DNA from: Legionella hackeliae
GTDB taxonomy: Bacteria; Pseudomonadota; Gammaproteobacteria; Legionellales; Legionellaceae
Length of the DNA: 64,000 nt
Assembly: GCF_000953655.1 (NCBI RefSeq)
Contig: NZ_LN681226.1
Span: 62,001 to 126,000 of the forward strand
Direction: 5' to 3'
Both the position numbers and the translations under genes were made by a program. This document shows, in pieces, positions 8,609 to 16,487 of this stretch (positions are counted from its first letter, which is position 1; each line of letters starts with the position of its first letter). Under the pieces are notes generated by a model that made no database searches, had not been told where the DNA came from, and saw only the letters and a list, made by a program, of their open reading frames with translations.

Positions 8609-9859
8609 TTATTTTCTACATTCAAAAACAATACTTTCGTCTTTTTCATCAGGTGATGAGTTTCGGTCAAATCCTTTAACCATCCGTACATTGCTGAAAC
8701 CAACCTCAGTAAGCAAATTGCGCAAGAAAGAAGGGTCTTGATAAATGCGAATTTTGTATTCCTCAACCTCTGTTTGCACTACACAGTTGTTATCAACCAA
8801 GTCATATTTGCCAATAGAGTAACAAACATCATTATCAAGCGTGGCTAATTGGCTTAAGACTATAAGTGTTCCATCTTCTTTAGGCCATCTTGAGCCTCTC
8901 CATATACCTAATTCTTTAGGCACGGCTTGACGTGTTTCTACTTCAAATACAAAGAGTCCTTTATCTTCCAGATGTTCAAAAATGATTTTTAAGGATTTTT
9001 GGATATCCGCCTTTTCTGTGATGAGGCCAAATGAACCACTGGGTATAAAAATTAAAGAATATTGATTGGATTGATTTAAATTTTCAATAAAACCATGCCA
9101 GACTTTTGGCTTAAGGTTTTTGCTAATAGCTTTTGCATGCAATCGTTCTAGCATTGGCTGACTTGCATCAAAGCCATGAACATCAAATCCTTCTTCAACC
9201 AAAGGTAATAAAAAACGACCTGTGCCGCACATAGGTTCTAAAATGGGGCCCTTAGCTTCTACAGCATAGCTTCGATAGAATGAGTACTCATTTTGTGGTG
9301 CATTAGGTTTACTTAAATCATATACTTCAGTACACAGGCTCTGATAGGTATCTAGTTTTTTCATGGGTTCCTCTTTAAAATCCAATACCATTAAATATTC
9401 ATCATAGAAGGTATCATTAATTTTAAGCGCTTTAGGTTCAGTGCCATAAATTCGAAACCCTTGCTTTTGATAAAAAGCGCGAGCCACAAAATTACTTACT
9501 ACACAGGTTAGGTGCAATTGAGTGACGCAGGTCCTTGCATGCTGTATCAGGGTTTGAATTAATGCTGTTGCAATACCTTTTCCTCTGTATTCAAGACGAG
9601 TATACATACCCCAAAGTACACCTCGGTGTTTGGTTTTAAGTGAATTAAACGTATAGAATCCAACACAAGACACCAATAAATCGTCAACAAAGACACCCAA
9701 TACAAATCCTTTACTTAATCCATTTTGAAAGTCAGCATCGGACATATGCACTTCCTCTTCATAAGAAGAGCCAAAATTTTCAGGTGAATTCTTTAGCGCT
9801 TCTAATCGAAATGATTTCCATAGTTCCCAGTCTTCTTGCATTACCCTTTTTATCTTCAT
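8609..9859 (-). CDS. GNAT acetyltransferase fused to an SAM-dependent methyltransferase
   Basis: Residues 1-160 are a GNAT (GVLWGMYTRLEYRGKGIATAL, then VARAFYQKQGFRIYG). Residues 166-416 are a class I methyltransferase beginning MKKLDTYQSLCTEVYDL with motif I ILEPMCGTGRFLLPL and the acidic end of strand 2, GFDASQPML. The join carries a Met at residue 166 that would be a natural start for the second domain, consistent with recent fusion of two genes. It overlaps the preceding GNAT gene by four bases (ATGA). Two group-transfer activities on one polypeptide suggest tailoring or detoxification of one substrate. Confidence 0.85.
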   Translation of the reverse strand: MKIKRVMQEDWELWKSFRLEALKNSPENFGSSYEEEVHMSDADFQNGLSKGFVLGVFVDDLLVSCVGFYTFNSLKTKHRGVLWGMYTRLEYRGKGIATALIQTLIQHARTCVTQLHLTCVVSNFVARAFYQKQGFRIYGTEPKALKINDTFYDEYLMVLDFKEEPMKKLDTYQSLCTEVYDLSKPNAPQNEYSFYRSYAVEAKGPILEPMCGTGRFLLPLVEEGFDVHGFDASQPMLERLHAKAISKNLKPKVWHGFIENLNQSNQYSLIFIPSGSFGLITEKADIQKSLKIIFEHLEDKGLFVFEVETRQAVPKELGIWRGSRWPKEDGTLIVLSQLATLDNDVCYSIGKYDLVDNNCVVQTEVEEYKIRIYQDPSFLRNLLTEVGFSNVRMVKGFDRNSSPDEKDESIVFECRK

Positions 9860-10323
9860 AAACTGATCTCCATCACCGTTACAGGATGAGATTTAAATTC
9901 ATCCATACCGATTTTTTTCCACCCAAGGCGCCTATAATACTCAGGTATGGTAGGATCAAGAGCAAACAAGTACAGTTTTTCAAAGCCAAGTTCTTTTGCT
10001 TTCTCGACTGCGGCATCAACTAATATTTTTCCGATCCCCTGTTTTTGATATTTTGGATCAACCACCAAATCACCAATCCACGGCCCTAAATCTGGTCGAA
10101 TATCTTCGTTTAATTGCAAAGTACAAGAACCTACAGGAATTTCATCGTATAGCGCAATGTAAGTAAAAGGCATATCTTGGTTCAGCTCTTCGTAATACAA
10201 AGATTCTATTTCTTCAATTCCAATCTCTGGCATCCAGATTTTACCTAAAACTTCATGCCAAATCTTAGCAAGCTTTGGAATACAGTCTGAATATTGTTTT
10301 AGGTAGGCTATTGTTATCATCAT
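9856..10323 (-). CDS. GNAT family N-acetyltransferase
   Basis: A 155-residue single-domain GNAT: IGDLVVDPKYQKQGIGKILVDAAVEKAKELGFEKLY holds the acetyl-CoA loop, and PEYYRRLGWKKIG the closing motif. Two adjacent ATG codons at the start are equivalent. Its stop overlaps the start of the GNAT-methyltransferase gene, so the two are probably translated together. Substrate unknown. Confidence 0.85.
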   Translation of the reverse strand: MMITIAYLKQYSDCIPKLAKIWHEVLGKIWMPEIGIEEIESLYYEELNQDMPFTYIALYDEIPVGSCTLQLNEDIRPDLGPWIGDLVVDPKYQKQGIGKILVDAAVEKAKELGFEKLYLFALDPTIPEYYRRLGWKKIGMDEFKSHPVTVMEISL

Positions 10324-10342
10324 AATACCTGTTTAAAATGGA

Positions 10343-10699
10343 TTATTCCTCGCACTCGTGGCAAGGCGTTCCTTGATGAAACACCATTTGCCAACGATTG
10401 TGTTTGTATTGCCAGAGCGAAGAACGTAAAGAACTTTTTGAGGCAACAGTAACCTTATAAGTTGCCAACATGACTTCAGGCGACACCTCTAAAACTGAAA
10501 AATCATTAACCATATAGCTTCGTTGCTCTTCTTCTGGAAGAGAATCAAGTAGGTCGTTCTTATTGTAAATTGAGCCAGAGGCCCCATACTCGATAAATTC
10601 ATCAGCAATCAATAGTTTCAGTTGCGCAATAGATTTTCTCGTTTCCGACCTTAATAGAGAAATTTCTAGCTCATAAATCAATTGGTGTTCTTGTTTCAT
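10343..10699 (-). CDS. DUF4440/SnoaL-like (NTF2-fold) protein
   Basis: A 118-residue protein with the pattern of DUF4440 proteins: an N-terminal helix (LIYELEISLLRSETRKS), an ADEFIEYGASGSIYNKNDLLDSL segment, and the ending SLWQYKHNRWQMVFHQGTP. The fold usually forms a small-molecule pocket. ATG 10699 overlaps the stop of the nucleotidyltransferase-GNAT gene (ATGA) and is preferred to the upstream start of the frame. Function unknown; the position implies co-expression with the fusion enzyme. Confidence 0.75.
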   Translation of the reverse strand: MKQEHQLIYELEISLLRSETRKSIAQLKLLIADEFIEYGASGSIYNKNDLLDSLPEEEQRSYMVNDFSVLEVSPEVMLATYKVTVASKSSLRSSLWQYKHNRWQMVFHQGTPCHECEE

Positions 10700-11871
10700 A
10701 GCGATTTTCTCATCAAATAAACGTTGAAATCCAAAAAACAATTATGCTCTGTCATGGATATGACAACATACCCAAGCTGTTCATAAAAAGATCTTGCCTG
10801 AAATTCGGCCGTCTCAATGGTAATCACTTGGCAATTCTTTTGTTTTGCAAAAATTTCCAGTTTTTCCATGAGATTTCGTCCTAATCCTTTTTGTCTAAAA
10901 TCCGGATGAACCCAAATGCAATCGACATAGCAATTGGCTCGAGTGACATCCCCATAACAACCTGCTAAAACGGTCTTGTCGATAGATTTTATATAGATGG
11001 TAAAGGGAGTATGATTGTAAGCACCAATCATTTCTTCATTGTAGATCTTTAAGCCGTCAGATAAAATGGCAGTGATTTCTTGGTTGGTTCGTTCTTCGAA
11101 ACAAATCTCATAGTCATTGTTCTTGGCTAAAATTATAAGCTCTGGTATTTTTGCATCTTCTGGTGCATCGGAATGATAACCGCTCCAAAGAATACCTCCA
11201 TAAGGTTGTAGTATTTTTTCAACCAACTTTTTTAAATGAGTTGAATCACCTTCCTTATAAACTCGATTAAAACTTTCAGAAAACTCCCTGGCTAAATCGG
11301 GATTTTCTTGATGCAAATAGCGAATGATTGATTTACCACTGGCGCACCATTTATTTTGAGCTCTAAAATAAAATTGAGACAATGCTTCAAAAAGCCATGA
11401 GGCTGAGGCAATTTGTTCTTCATAAGACTTAGGAGATAAAATATCTTCTAAGACATCCGTAATTAAAAAACGCTCTTTATCAATTTGATTTTTATCCCAA
11501 GAAAGAGGTCCGCGCTTTAAGTAAAGATAGGCCTCCTCTCTAATCCCGTTTGAAAAATCGCTAGCTGGCATCATATCTTTTCCCGACAAAATCATTTGAA
11601 TGGTTCCTGAAATACCGGAATTTATTCTCGATTCTTCAAAAAAATAACGAATGGATTCTCTGTCGTGTACAAAAGCATCAATAGGCCAACCTTCATAAAC
11701 AAAGGCTTCACGATAAGCTCTGATTAATTTTTCATAGACGATTACGAGATCTAAATCTGAGACTTGGGTTTCTTCCCCTTGAGAAACCGAACCGGCCCAA
11801 AAAACAGCACGTGCTTCTGAGTAACGTTCATGAATTAACTTTTGAATTGTTTCTTGAGGTGAGCAACGCAT
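10696..11871 (-). CDS. nucleotidyltransferase fused to a GNAT acetyltransferase
   Basis: Residues 20-50 carry the pol-beta-type nucleotidyltransferase signature: AGSVSQGEETQVSDLDLVIV, with Gly-Ser and the Asp-x-Asp metal ligands. A helical stretch follows (about 100-230). Residues about 270-391 are a GNAT (YVDCIWVHPDFRQKGLGRNLM, then ARSFYEQLGYVVI). Nucleotidyltransferases of this kind include aminoglycoside adenylyltransferases, so this is another two-activity enzyme that could modify one compound twice. The downstream DUF4440 gene is coupled by a four-base overlap. Confidence 0.8.
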   Translation of the reverse strand: MRCSPQETIQKLIHERYSEARAVFWAGSVSQGEETQVSDLDLVIVYEKLIRAYREAFVYEGWPIDAFVHDRESIRYFFEESRINSGISGTIQMILSGKDMMPASDFSNGIREEAYLYLKRGPLSWDKNQIDKERFLITDVLEDILSPKSYEEQIASASWLFEALSQFYFRAQNKWCASGKSIIRYLHQENPDLAREFSESFNRVYKEGDSTHLKKLVEKILQPYGGILWSGYHSDAPEDAKIPELIILAKNNDYEICFEERTNQEITAILSDGLKIYNEEMIGAYNHTPFTIYIKSIDKTVLAGCYGDVTRANCYVDCIWVHPDFRQKGLGRNLMEKLEIFAKQKNCQVITIETAEFQARSFYEQLGYVVISMTEHNCFLDFNVYLMRKSL

Positions 11872-11921
11872 TTAATCTGTTTCCTTTTTTTTCGCTAAAA
11901 TCACCTGATTTCCAGGTTGAT

Positions 11922-12194
11922 CTATTTTATTTGATCAGTCATTTCGACATTACCATCATTCGGTAAATCTTTTTCGCATTTTTTACTTTGTACTTTTTCT
12001 TCTTTTGCAACAACGACGTGACGGTGATTTGGCAGAAGTTGGGCATTCAATTCTTGCAATGCAGAACCAATAATCCCTTTTTGTGGCTTTTTATAACGAT
12101 AATACAACCATCCTTTCTGTTCTAACCATAAGCAGAACCGATTAAAAACATATGCGGTAAACAGAATCCCAATCAGATAAATAAATAATCTCAT
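11922..12194 (-). CDS. small membrane-anchored protein of unknown function
   Basis: A 90-residue protein with one N-terminal hydrophobic segment (MRLFIYLIGILFTAYVFNRF) followed by a basic stretch (KGWLYYRYKKPQKG) and a charged, Lys/Glu-rich tail. The ATG at 12194 follows a GAGA element; the longer frame from 12230 has no such support. It probably sits in the inner membrane with its tail in the cytoplasm. It lies between the nucleotidyltransferase-GNAT gene and the MerR regulator on the same strand. I recognise no family. Confidence 0.55.
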   Translation of the reverse strand: MRLFIYLIGILFTAYVFNRFCLWLEQKGWLYYRYKKPQKGIIGSALQELNAQLLPNHRHVVVAKEEKVQSKKCEKDLPNDGNVEMTDQIK

Positions 12195-12254
12195 AATTCT
12201 CACTATTTCATTAATTTTCGCCAAACTCAAAAAAGTCTGGCGAGTTAAAAACCA

Positions 12255-13298
12255 TTATTGATGTGTTTCTAGTGCTTTACTTATCCAAGCTGATGCTTCT
12301 GCATTGAACAGTAATTTAATATGCCATGGCTTTATCATCTCCTGAGGAGGCGGCATTGTTTTTAAGGCTTTTACTTCATGCTCTTGTCGCGAAATTTCTT
12401 GCCATAATAAAATACCGATTAAGTAATCTCTATTTCCTGCAGCTAAATAATTATCGATTAAGTCTTTCCATTCTTGAGCAAGCCTTTTCCCATGCTCTCC
12501 TTCAGGTGGAGAGTTCATGTTATCGATGATTTGGTTGTACAGATTATTCCAACGCTTCAACGAATAGGCCATCATCGCACGCGACAACCAATAAGCACCT
12601 TCCGGGGTGATTTCCAATTGGGTTAGTCTCCCAGATTGTATGCTTTCCAAAAGACTGGCTCCCAATTTGACTTGCTCAGTAAAAAATTTCTTCATTTTTT
12701 TTGATAAATCTTCCATAACAGCAGCAATTCGCTCACCATCTGGTCCTTCAGGATCACCTACCTTTTGTTGGTTAATTTCCTCAATAATAGAATCTCTAAG
12801 TGCAAATTCTTCAGGAAATTGCTCGTAAAGAAACAAGTAGTCTTCAAATTGAGAAACAGTTAATTGTTTTCCAGCCCACGTTTTTTTCAATTTATCTCGT
12901 AGATTTTCTGTCATTTTATACCCCTCTATGAGTAACAACAAATCTTGCCAATTAGGAAACATTGATGCAGAACGGCTTTTTAGAATTTCTTCAAGCACTT
13001 GATTCACTTTCAGTAAATCTTCACTTTGCTTTCTGATTACTTGGTGTTGTGCTTGCAGGTGAGCATAAACATTGGAATGTTTTTGCAGAATATCCTTTAT
13101 TTTGCTTAATGAAAAACCAAAATACTTCAAAGCAATAATCTGCTGTAACTTTGCCAAATCCGGCTCGGTGTAACAGCGGTAACCATTGGGCTCACGATAA
13201 GAGGGTTGTAACAAACCTATTTTGTCATAATGCCGCAACATGCGAACCGATGTCTGAGTTAACTCACTAATTTCTTTTATATGCCATTTTGTCATCAT
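12255..13298 (-). CDS. MerR-family regulator with a TipA-like ligand-binding region
   Basis: Residues 1-75 are a MerR winged helix (WHIKEISELTQTSVRMLRHYDKIGLL, then REPNGYRCYTEPDLAKLQQI), followed by a coiled-coil dimerisation helix. The remaining 230 residues are helical and rich in Trp and aromatic residues, as in TipA-like drug-sensing domains, although the total of 347 residues is longer than TipA. A strong GGAGGAG lies five bases before ATG 13298. MerR/TipA regulators sense antibiotics and activate resistance genes, which suits the surrounding cargo. The target promoter is not identified. Confidence 0.8.
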   Translation of the reverse strand: MMTKWHIKEISELTQTSVRMLRHYDKIGLLQPSYREPNGYRCYTEPDLAKLQQIIALKYFGFSLSKIKDILQKHSNVYAHLQAQHQVIRKQSEDLLKVNQVLEEILKSRSASMFPNWQDLLLLIEGYKMTENLRDKLKKTWAGKQLTVSQFEDYLFLYEQFPEEFALRDSIIEEINQQKVGDPEGPDGERIAAVMEDLSKKMKKFFTEQVKLGASLLESIQSGRLTQLEITPEGAYWLSRAMMAYSLKRWNNLYNQIIDNMNSPPEGEHGKRLAQEWKDLIDNYLAAGNRDYLIGILLWQEISRQEHEVKALKTMPPPQEMIKPWHIKLLFNAEASAWISKALETHQ

Positions 13299-13365
13299 GT
13301 CTCCTCCCAAGATTGAGAATAGGGCATGACACTATGTTAGGGTCAATAGTCAAATTCAAAACCTG

Positions 13366-13470
13366 TTATCCAATGAGTTTTTTACCAAATAATGGTGTAA
13401 GCACCATTTGCATCATTCCATGATGCCACTCATCGAGTGGCTTTACTCCTGATGCTGTTTCCGGAATCTG
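13366..13470 (-). pseudogene. C-terminal remnant of an APH-type kinase gene
   Basis: Read leftward, this stretch encodes ETASGVKPLDEWHHGMMQM and then VLTPLF before a stop. The intact kinase at 17068-18021 ends ETAPGGKPRNEWLHDLKTM and then ALTPLF. The match extends over about 28 codons and is preceded by an in-frame stop, with no kinase core upstream. It therefore appears to be the 3' end of a paralogue whose body was deleted. It fills part of the 250-base gap between the MerR gene and the kinase at 13551. Confidence 0.7.
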
Positions 13471-13550
13471 TCAATAAAAATGAATTATTCCGTCTTGTCT
13501 AGGCGTGCCTTCTTAAGCACTCATTTATCGAATAATTAAATATTCTTTTA

Positions 13551-14798
13551 TTATTCTTGTTCAAATGCAGTATAAAATTTCAGAAAAGATGTTTCAGGCC
13601 AACAACGTTTTAATTCAGCTAACATGGCTTGAGCCATCGCTCGTAAGTAGGGTAAATGTTGATAAGCATTGCTACTATCTATAAATGCTTGCAACCTCGA
13701 TAAAACCCTAGGTCTAACCCAGTTATCTTCTTCATTCCATAAAGAATCCTTCGGTACAGGACCTGAAGGTCCGATCCTATCTTTTTCCCAAGTTGAATTA
13801 ATAAAAGGTATCGTTTGTTGTAAAAGCCAAAAACCGCAGGCATAGGTATAAGCTTGATTGTATTGTTTATCATCAGTTGCTTCTGAAATCGTTTGTTTGA
13901 GTTCCTCCCTATAGATTTGTTCCATATGCTCAATAACATCCGTAGGAATGGCTTTAGCACACCAGCACGTTGGCATACTCATTCGCAAATAAGTCCCATC
14001 TAACAAAGCATTACGCACAACACACCATTCAAAATCAATAAGCTGCAAATCTTTAGTTTCTGCATGATCAAATACATTATCAGGACAAATGTCCCCATGA
14101 GTCAGAACAGTAAAAGATCCGGGCTTTATTACATATTCAATTAAAGATTTCGCTTCTTCAATGCATTCATGAGTTAAAGTTAAGCCTAAATTTTTATTTG
14201 CCAATCCCAGTTTCGGTAATAAATCATTCAATGCGAAATTAAGCTCATCATCAACCGTTTCCGCCTCAGGATGAATCATTTGCAAAATTTGTTCATAAAG
14301 CCCGGTATTTCCAAAACTTGCTGCATGAAAACTTCCCAAGGCTTTCATAAAACGGGTTAATGCAGCAATAGCTTTTTTGCGATCAGCTACAGTAAGTGAA
14401 TCGACTAAACTAACATGCTGAACTCCTAAATCTTCAATCAGAATAAATCGATACTCTTTACTTCCACCAAAAAACTTTGGGACATTATGCTTGTTTTGCT
14501 TAATCTCAGAGGCAAATTCAAGACCTGCCCAATCCCTTGCAAATCGTGCATAAGCTTCCTCATCATTAGCATCGGTGTCTTCTCGTAAAGATTGTTTTAA
14601 AATAATACTTTCAGGGATTTCTTTCGTTTGGCTTGATAAAAAGAGTCTTACTACGCAATTTCTCCGTTCAGGCTCACTTAAAAACTGAGTGGAAATTATC
14701 TTAACCTCTGCATCAAATCTCTTATTTAATATATAGATGATTTTATCAAGAAGATTAGAATCAAGAATTCTGTGTTCATTTATGGAGCTTGCTTTCAT
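13551..14798 (-). CDS. APH/ecdysteroid-kinase-like phosphotransferase
   Basis: A 415-residue kinase of the APH superfamily, closest in appearance to the EcKinase/DUF1679-like group: RFILIEDLGVQHVSLVDSL in the N-lobe, the catalytic loop LTHGDICPDNVFD, and LIDFEWCVVRN in place of the usual DFG. It is the last gene of the leftward operon that starts with the DUF2000 gene. Its start lies 23 bases inside the AlaX-like gene, so translation is probably coupled. A hydroxylated small molecule is the likely substrate, but which one is unknown. Confidence 0.8.
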   Translation of the reverse strand: MKASSINEHRILDSNLLDKIIYILNKRFDAEVKIISTQFLSEPERRNCVVRLFLSSQTKEIPESIILKQSLREDTDANDEEAYARFARDWAGLEFASEIKQNKHNVPKFFGGSKEYRFILIEDLGVQHVSLVDSLTVADRKKAIAALTRFMKALGSFHAASFGNTGLYEQILQMIHPEAETVDDELNFALNDLLPKLGLANKNLGLTLTHECIEEAKSLIEYVIKPGSFTVLTHGDICPDNVFDHAETKDLQLIDFEWCVVRNALLDGTYLRMSMPTCWCAKAIPTDVIEHMEQIYREELKQTISEATDDKQYNQAYTYACGFWLLQQTIPFINSTWEKDRIGPSGPVPKDSLWNEEDNWVRPRVLSRLQAFIDSSNAYQHLPYLRAMAQAMLAELKRCWPETSFLKFYTAFEQE

Positions 14799-15450
14799 CT
14801 TTTAAACCTAAGTTGGGATCAAGGAGCTTTATTTCTATGCGTTCTTTTCCGCTGCCAATATTAACCCTTTTTAGGGTAATGAATCCAACTTCCACGGTTG
14901 ATTGTACATGTGTTCCACCACAAGAAACATTAGAAAATCCTTCAATCTCCCAATAACGTCTTTGACTCTTCTCATCAGAAAACCCAGTGCGAATAAGCAT
15001 ATCTTTTGCAATAATTTGATTGTATTCAAACAAAAGAGAGTCAAAAATATCCGAGATATTGTGCTGATAGCTAAAGTCGATTCTAGCCTTATGTTCAGCA
15101 ATATGCGCACCTATTTTTTCAATGGGAAGCATTCTTTGGACAAGTTCCAAGATTAATTCAGCAGCAAAATGAAGACGCATCAATTTGTAGCGACGAACAA
15201 AGTCGATTTCCATAAGGACAACATCGCCCTCAGAAAGCCCATGCTCCGAAGGTAATGTATAATAAATCAAGTCATCTTCTATTTCAGAATGAGTGACCAT
15301 CAGGCCATTCACGCGAACTGTATCACTTTCTTGACCACCGGAAAACGAAAAACCAATAGTCTCTGCAAAAAGTAGTCGGTTCTCATTTACCGACACCACT
15401 TTAGTCATTAATTGGCGTTGATAGGGATTATCCCAAAATAGTTTATGCAT
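14776..15450 (-). CDS. AlaX-like alanyl-tRNA editing domain protein with an altered metal site
   Basis: AlaX proteins hydrolyse Ser or Gly wrongly attached to tRNA-Ala. The core is visible: AETIGFSFSGGQESDTVRVNG, and near the C-terminus CGGTHVQSTVEVG, the Cys-x3-His half of the zinc site. The other half, normally His-x3-His, reads HFAAE here (residues about 94-98), so the second His is Glu. The zinc may still be held, or the activity changed. At 224 residues it is the short, stand-alone AlaX size. It sits four bases after the YbaK-type gene in a tight operon. Confidence 0.8.
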   Translation of the reverse strand: MHKLFWDNPYQRQLMTKVVSVNENRLLFAETIGFSFSGGQESDTVRVNGLMVTHSEIEDDLIYYTLPSEHGLSEGDVVLMEIDFVRRYKLMRLHFAAELILELVQRMLPIEKIGAHIAEHKARIDFSYQHNISDIFDSLLFEYNQIIAKDMLIRTGFSDEKSQRRYWEIEGFSNVSCGGTHVQSTVEVGFITLKRVNIGSGKERIEIKLLDPNLGLKDESKLHK

Positions 15451-15453
15451 GAT

Positions 15454-15957
15454 TTATTCTCTAATCTTAACCACTATCCCATTCGTTATATATTTCAGTT
15501 CATCAGGAGAGAGTGAAAACACTGCATTGGGCGTTCCAGCAGCTGCCCATAGAACTTCATAGCACAACAAATCTTCATCAATAAGAACCGTATTAATAAC
15601 GTGTTTATGGCCAACTGGAGGAACTCCACCAATCGCAAAGCCAGTTATTTCTCGTGTAAAATCTGCATCAGCTTTCCCAATATCTTCATTGATAAGGTGC
15701 CCAATAAGGACCTCTTTCACACGATTAACACCACTTGCTAATACCAATATCGGCTTGTTGGTTTTTTCAGTGCGAAATAGTAGTGACTTCACAATTTGAG
15801 CAACATTACACCCCAAAGTATCAGCGGCATCTTTTGCAGTACGTGTACTCGAATCAAGTTCCTTGACGTCACACGATATTCCCTTCTGAGATAAAAAATC
15901 CTGTATGATCTGAGCGCTTTTACTTAAGTTTTTATCTTTATTCATCATGATTACCAT
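15454..15957 (-). CDS. YbaK/EbsC-family aminoacyl-tRNA deacylase
   Basis: The family (YbaK, ProX) removes mischarged amino acids from tRNA in trans. Visible hallmarks are TLGCNVAQIVKSLLF with the conserved Lys, the FAIGGVPPVGHKHV loop, and the ending GTPNAVFSLSPDELKYIT. The length of 167 residues is usual. Clustered Met codons at 15957, 15948 and 15945 leave the exact start open. It is the second gene of the four-gene operon and lies next to an AlaX-like gene, so two different tRNA-editing folds are made together. Confidence 0.85.
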   Translation of the reverse strand: MVIMMNKDKNLSKSAQIIQDFLSQKGISCDVKELDSSTRTAKDAADTLGCNVAQIVKSLLFRTEKTNKPILVLASGVNRVKEVLIGHLINEDIGKADADFTREITGFAIGGVPPVGHKHVINTVLIDEDLLCYEVLWAAAGTPNAVFSLSPDELKYITNGIVVKIRE

Positions 15958-15961
15958 CCCA

Positions 15962-16384
15962 TCATCGCCACAAAGAACACTTCCTAGTGAGTTCTGTCAC
16001 TACGTCCCAATCCCCAAATAAAACAATGCCATAGTAAATCAGATCGTTCTCTTTAACCTGTGCCGTTCTTTCAATTTGCTCTTGATAGGTACCCACAGTC
16101 ATCGTATCGGTAAAATCATTAAAAAGAACATTTTTTGCTAAAGCATTCTGGCGTAATGATCTAATTTTGTTGGAGTTCTCGCAAAGAATGATAAAGGGTA
16201 TTTCTGAAATATAAGGGTGAGCTCCTCCATCTGCATCTCGATAATCGGTTAAACGCAGTTCTTCATTACCAATCACAGCACCTAAACCAATACACATATG
16301 AGCAAGTGCGTTCATCACTTTGCCAGGCTCAATATGCTTATTAAGTACCGCAACCAGTTTGTTTTTAAAAGGGTGTTCAACCAT
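15962..16384 (-). CDS. DUF2000 family protein (peptidyl-tRNA-hydrolase-2-like fold)
   Basis: A 140-residue protein matching DUF2000: KNKLVAVLNKHIEPGKVMNALAHMCIGLGA, then the SEIPFIILCENSNKIRSLRQ segment. From memory, the family is placed with the PTH2 fold, which would make this a third tRNA-linked protein in the operon; that placement should be verified. ATG 16384 is preceded by GGAGG at good spacing, so the GTG at 16396 is rejected. It is the first gene of the leftward operon and faces the XRE-cupin regulator across two inverted repeats. Confidence 0.75.
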   Translation of the reverse strand: MVEHPFKNKLVAVLNKHIEPGKVMNALAHMCIGLGAVIGNEELRLTDYRDADGGAHPYISEIPFIILCENSNKIRSLRQNALAKNVLFNDFTDTMTVGTYQEQIERTAQVKENDLIYYGIVLFGDWDVVTELTRKCSLWR

Positions 16385-16413
16385 ACAGTCCTCCACAATT
16401 TACTTCACAATTC

Positions 16414-16465
16414 GTGCGTTATAACGCATAATAGACCAGTATATACCTGTGCGCTAAAACGCACA
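16414..16465. promoter_or_regulatory. two matching inverted-repeat operators between divergent genes
   Basis: Copy 1 is TGCGTTATAACGCA at 16415-16428, a perfect palindrome. Copy 2 is TGTGCGCTAAAACGCACA at 16448-16465, with 6-bp arms. Both share GTGCG, six AT-rich bases, then CGCA, and begin 35 bp apart. They fill the short gap between the DUF2000 operon and the XRE-cupin gene, exactly where an autoregulating XRE protein would bind to control both directions. The binding itself is inference. Confidence 0.75.
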
Positions 16466-16487
16466 AGCTTTTTTATTAAGAGATATC

